From the NCBI GenBank assembly GCA_002478245.1, contig DLMW01000064.1, positions 17,411 through 23,660 on the forward strand: a stretch of 6,250 bases of DNA, given 5' to 3'. Shown piece after piece: positions 4,916-6,250 of this stretch. Position 1 is the stretch's first letter; every line of letters starts with the position of its first letter. Both the position numbers and the translations under genes were made by a program. Origin of the DNA: a bacterium UBP18_UBA7526. Its GTDB lineage: Bacteria; UBP18; UBA7526. Below the pieces are notes generated by a model. That model was not told the origin of the DNA. It saw only the letters and a list, made by a program, of their open reading frames with translations, and made no database searches.

Positions 4916-6250
4916 TAGAAATAGAGGTCCCTCTCACCTTCTCCTATTCTGGCCAATCTTTCCTTAACCGCTCTCTGGCGCTTCTGGGGGATCTTCTCCA
5001 ATTCTTTCTTAATTAGATCCTCCCCTATTCTCTTTGTCTCCCAAGAGGCATAATCCTCTAAATATTCTTTAAAAGTGAAGAGGGCATTGGGATGGCAGAA
5101 GTTTTTAATGAATCCACACTTGGTAAAACCCATAAAGTGATCTCCAGTTCTGCCCAATCTATAGCAGGCAGTACACCAGGAAGGGATATAGCCCCAATGG
5201 GAGACTTCCTTAACGAATTCGTCCAGCGAACAGGAATCACCAATCTGAAACTGTTCCCTTTCCGGGATATGCAAAAGATTTGCCTCTTTATAGCCCCCGA
5301 TGCCGATGCGCGTTCCGGCATCTGTCTGGGAGACCCCTAAAGGGATTACCTCCTTTCTCATTCCAGAACTCTCCCGGGCGGTGAGAATCATTCCAGTATA
5401 AGGCACAGCTAGCCTAATGATGGCCACCAGTCTCTTGAGATCATTATCCTTTACCTTATACTTAGGATTTTCTAAAAAGGGAGTATCTAAGGCCTTACAG
5501 AGACGGGGGAAAGAGATGGTATGGGGGCCAACCCCAAACCTTTTTTCTAAGTGCTGGGCATGATAGATGAGCCCCATTACTTCAAATCTCCAATCATAGA
5601 GGCCGAAGAGGGCCCCTATCCCTACATCATCTATTCCAGCCTCCATGGCCCGATCCAGGGAATATAATCTCCAGAGATAATTATGCTTAATGGTTCCTTC
5701 TGGATGCACGGATTCATAGGTTGGTCTATGATAGGTCTCCTGAAAGACCTGGAAGGTTCCAATCCCTACTTCCTTTAGTCTCCTTAGCTCTTTTACCTTC
5801 AGGGGAGCGGCATTTACATTTACTCTCCTGATCTCTCCCTTACCCTTCTTAGTCTCGTAGATGGTGCGAATAGTCTCTACCATAAAATCGATACCAGTAG
5901 AAGGATGCTCTCCATAGACTACGATCAACCTCTTATGACCCATTCCCTCTAAGACCCAAACCTCTTCCTTTAACTCCTCTAGATCTAAGGTCTTTCTCAC
6001 TATAGACCTATTATCCCGGCGGAAGGCGCAGTAGAGGCAGTTATTGAGGCATCTATTGGAGATGTATAGAGGAGCGAAGAGGACCAGGCGCTTTCCATAG
6101 ATCTCCTCTTTGATGGCCGAGGCTAAGAGAAACATCTCTCTTATCAATTCCCCATCTTCACAATTTAATAGTGTAGCCACCTCTTCTGGGAGAAGTCCCT
6201 TCTTCTCCTTTGCCTTAGCGAGAACCTCCCTCACCTGGGAAGAAGAGGGA
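4915..6250 (-). CDS. hydG: [FeFe]-hydrogenase maturase HydG, tyrosine lyase; 5' end beyond window
   Basis: HydG cleaves tyrosine by radical SAM chemistry into p-cresol, CO and cyanide and assembles the Fe(CO)2(CN)-cysteine precursor of the H-cluster. Numbered from a GTG at 6234, the SAM cluster motif is CLNNCLYC (C62, C66, C69). The C-terminal auxiliary cluster motif is C354-TA-C357-x22-C380, the Cx2Cx22C that separates HydG from ThiH. H238 in VGPHTISFP fits the histidine that holds the dangler iron. GHKRLIVVYGEHP, QETYHRPTYESVHP and GIDDVGIGALFGLYDW are further HydG hallmarks. The frame is still open at the right edge. C. acetobutylicum HydG has these cysteines about 32-34 positions later, so the true start is probably about 100 bases outside the window and the GTG is likely internal. 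It is the first visible gene of the hydGEF operon and ends one base inside hydE. Confidence 0.96.
   Translation of the reverse strand, partial: PSSSQVREVLAKAKEKKGLLPEEVATLLNCEDGELIREMFLLASAIKEEIYGKRLVLFAPLYISNRCLNNCLYCAFRRDNRSIVRKTLDLEELKEEVWVLEGMGHKRLIVVYGEHPSTGIDFMVETIRTIYETKKGKGEIRRVNVNAAPLKVKELRRLKEVGIGTFQVFQETYHRPTYESVHPEGTIKHNYLWRLYSLDRAMEAGIDDVGIGALFGLYDWRFEVMGLIYHAQHLEKRFGVGPHTISFPRLCKALDTPFLENPKYKVKDNDLKRLVAIIRLAVPYTGMILTARESSGMRKEVIPLGVSQTDAGTRIGIGGYKEANLLHIPEREQFQIGDSCSLDEFVKEVSHWGYIPSWCTACYRLGRTGDHFMGFTKCGFIKNFCHPNALFTFKEYLEDYASWETKRIGEDLIKKELEKIPQKRQRAVKERLARIGEGERDLYF

Noticed and set aside
5058..5321. Minus-strand open frame within hydG in another frame
   Set aside because: It overlaps the HydG C-terminal domain, including its Cx2Cx22C motif, whose frame is clearly the coding one; no family resemblance.
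6232..6234. GTG at 6234 as the true hydG start
   Set aside because: The frame remains open upstream and known HydG proteins have about 34 more N-terminal residues before the SAM motif; the gene most likely continues past the window edge.
4915..6250. HydG gene as ThiH (thiamine synthesis tyrosine lyase)
   Set aside because: ThiH lacks the C-terminal Cx2Cx22C auxiliary cluster motif, which is intact here, and hydE and hydF follow directly.

Overview
The window is a gene-dense stretch, all on the minus strand, from an anaerobic bacterium that makes [FeFe]-hydrogenase. It holds the three H-cluster maturation genes hydG, hydE and hydF, so it must be read from the right end to the left. Base composition looks close to half G+C. 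The coding strand is purine-rich, with many AGA/AGG arginine and ATA isoleucine codons, a style common in thermophilic or deep-branching anaerobes. By recalled family sequences, the maturases resemble Thermotoga/Thermoanaerobacter-type proteins. The window alone does not fix the phylum.

Region 1 (6250 to 2733, minus): hydG (5' end beyond the window edge), hydE and hydF form one operon. hydG and hydE share one base (TAATG) and hydE runs 37 bases into hydF. HydG cleaves tyrosine and builds the Fe(CO)2(CN)-cysteine synthon, HydE works on that synthon, and HydF is the GTPase and Fe-S scaffold on which the 2Fe subcluster is completed and handed to the hydrogenase. No hydrogenase structural gene lies in the window.

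Region 2 (2736 to 1, minus): a near-consensus sigma-70-type promoter (TTGACT, 17 bases, TATGAT) overlaps the hydF stop codon. It appears to start a second, tightly packed unit: a small three-helix membrane protein of unknown function, a CDF-family metal exporter, a MOSC-domain protein, a cysteine-free E1-like (ThiF/MoeB/HesA) protein, and a cyclophilin-like (TM1367-type) protein cut by the left edge. Four of these genes overlap or nearly touch the next by 2 to 11 bases, so they are probably translated together. MOSC and E1-like proteins are usually tied to molybdenum/tungsten cofactor or sulfur-carrier chemistry. The set therefore looks like a metal and cofactor handling module beside the hydrogenase maturation operon, but that joint role is inference.

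The most unusual structural feature is a 32-base palindrome inside the 3' part of the small membrane-protein gene. It is flanked by 6-base direct repeats whose 39-base spacing keeps the reading frame, as expected of a small palindromic element inserted in frame. There is no non-coding stretch longer than 45 bases; no RNA gene, CRISPR array, insertion sequence or obvious intrinsic terminator was seen.
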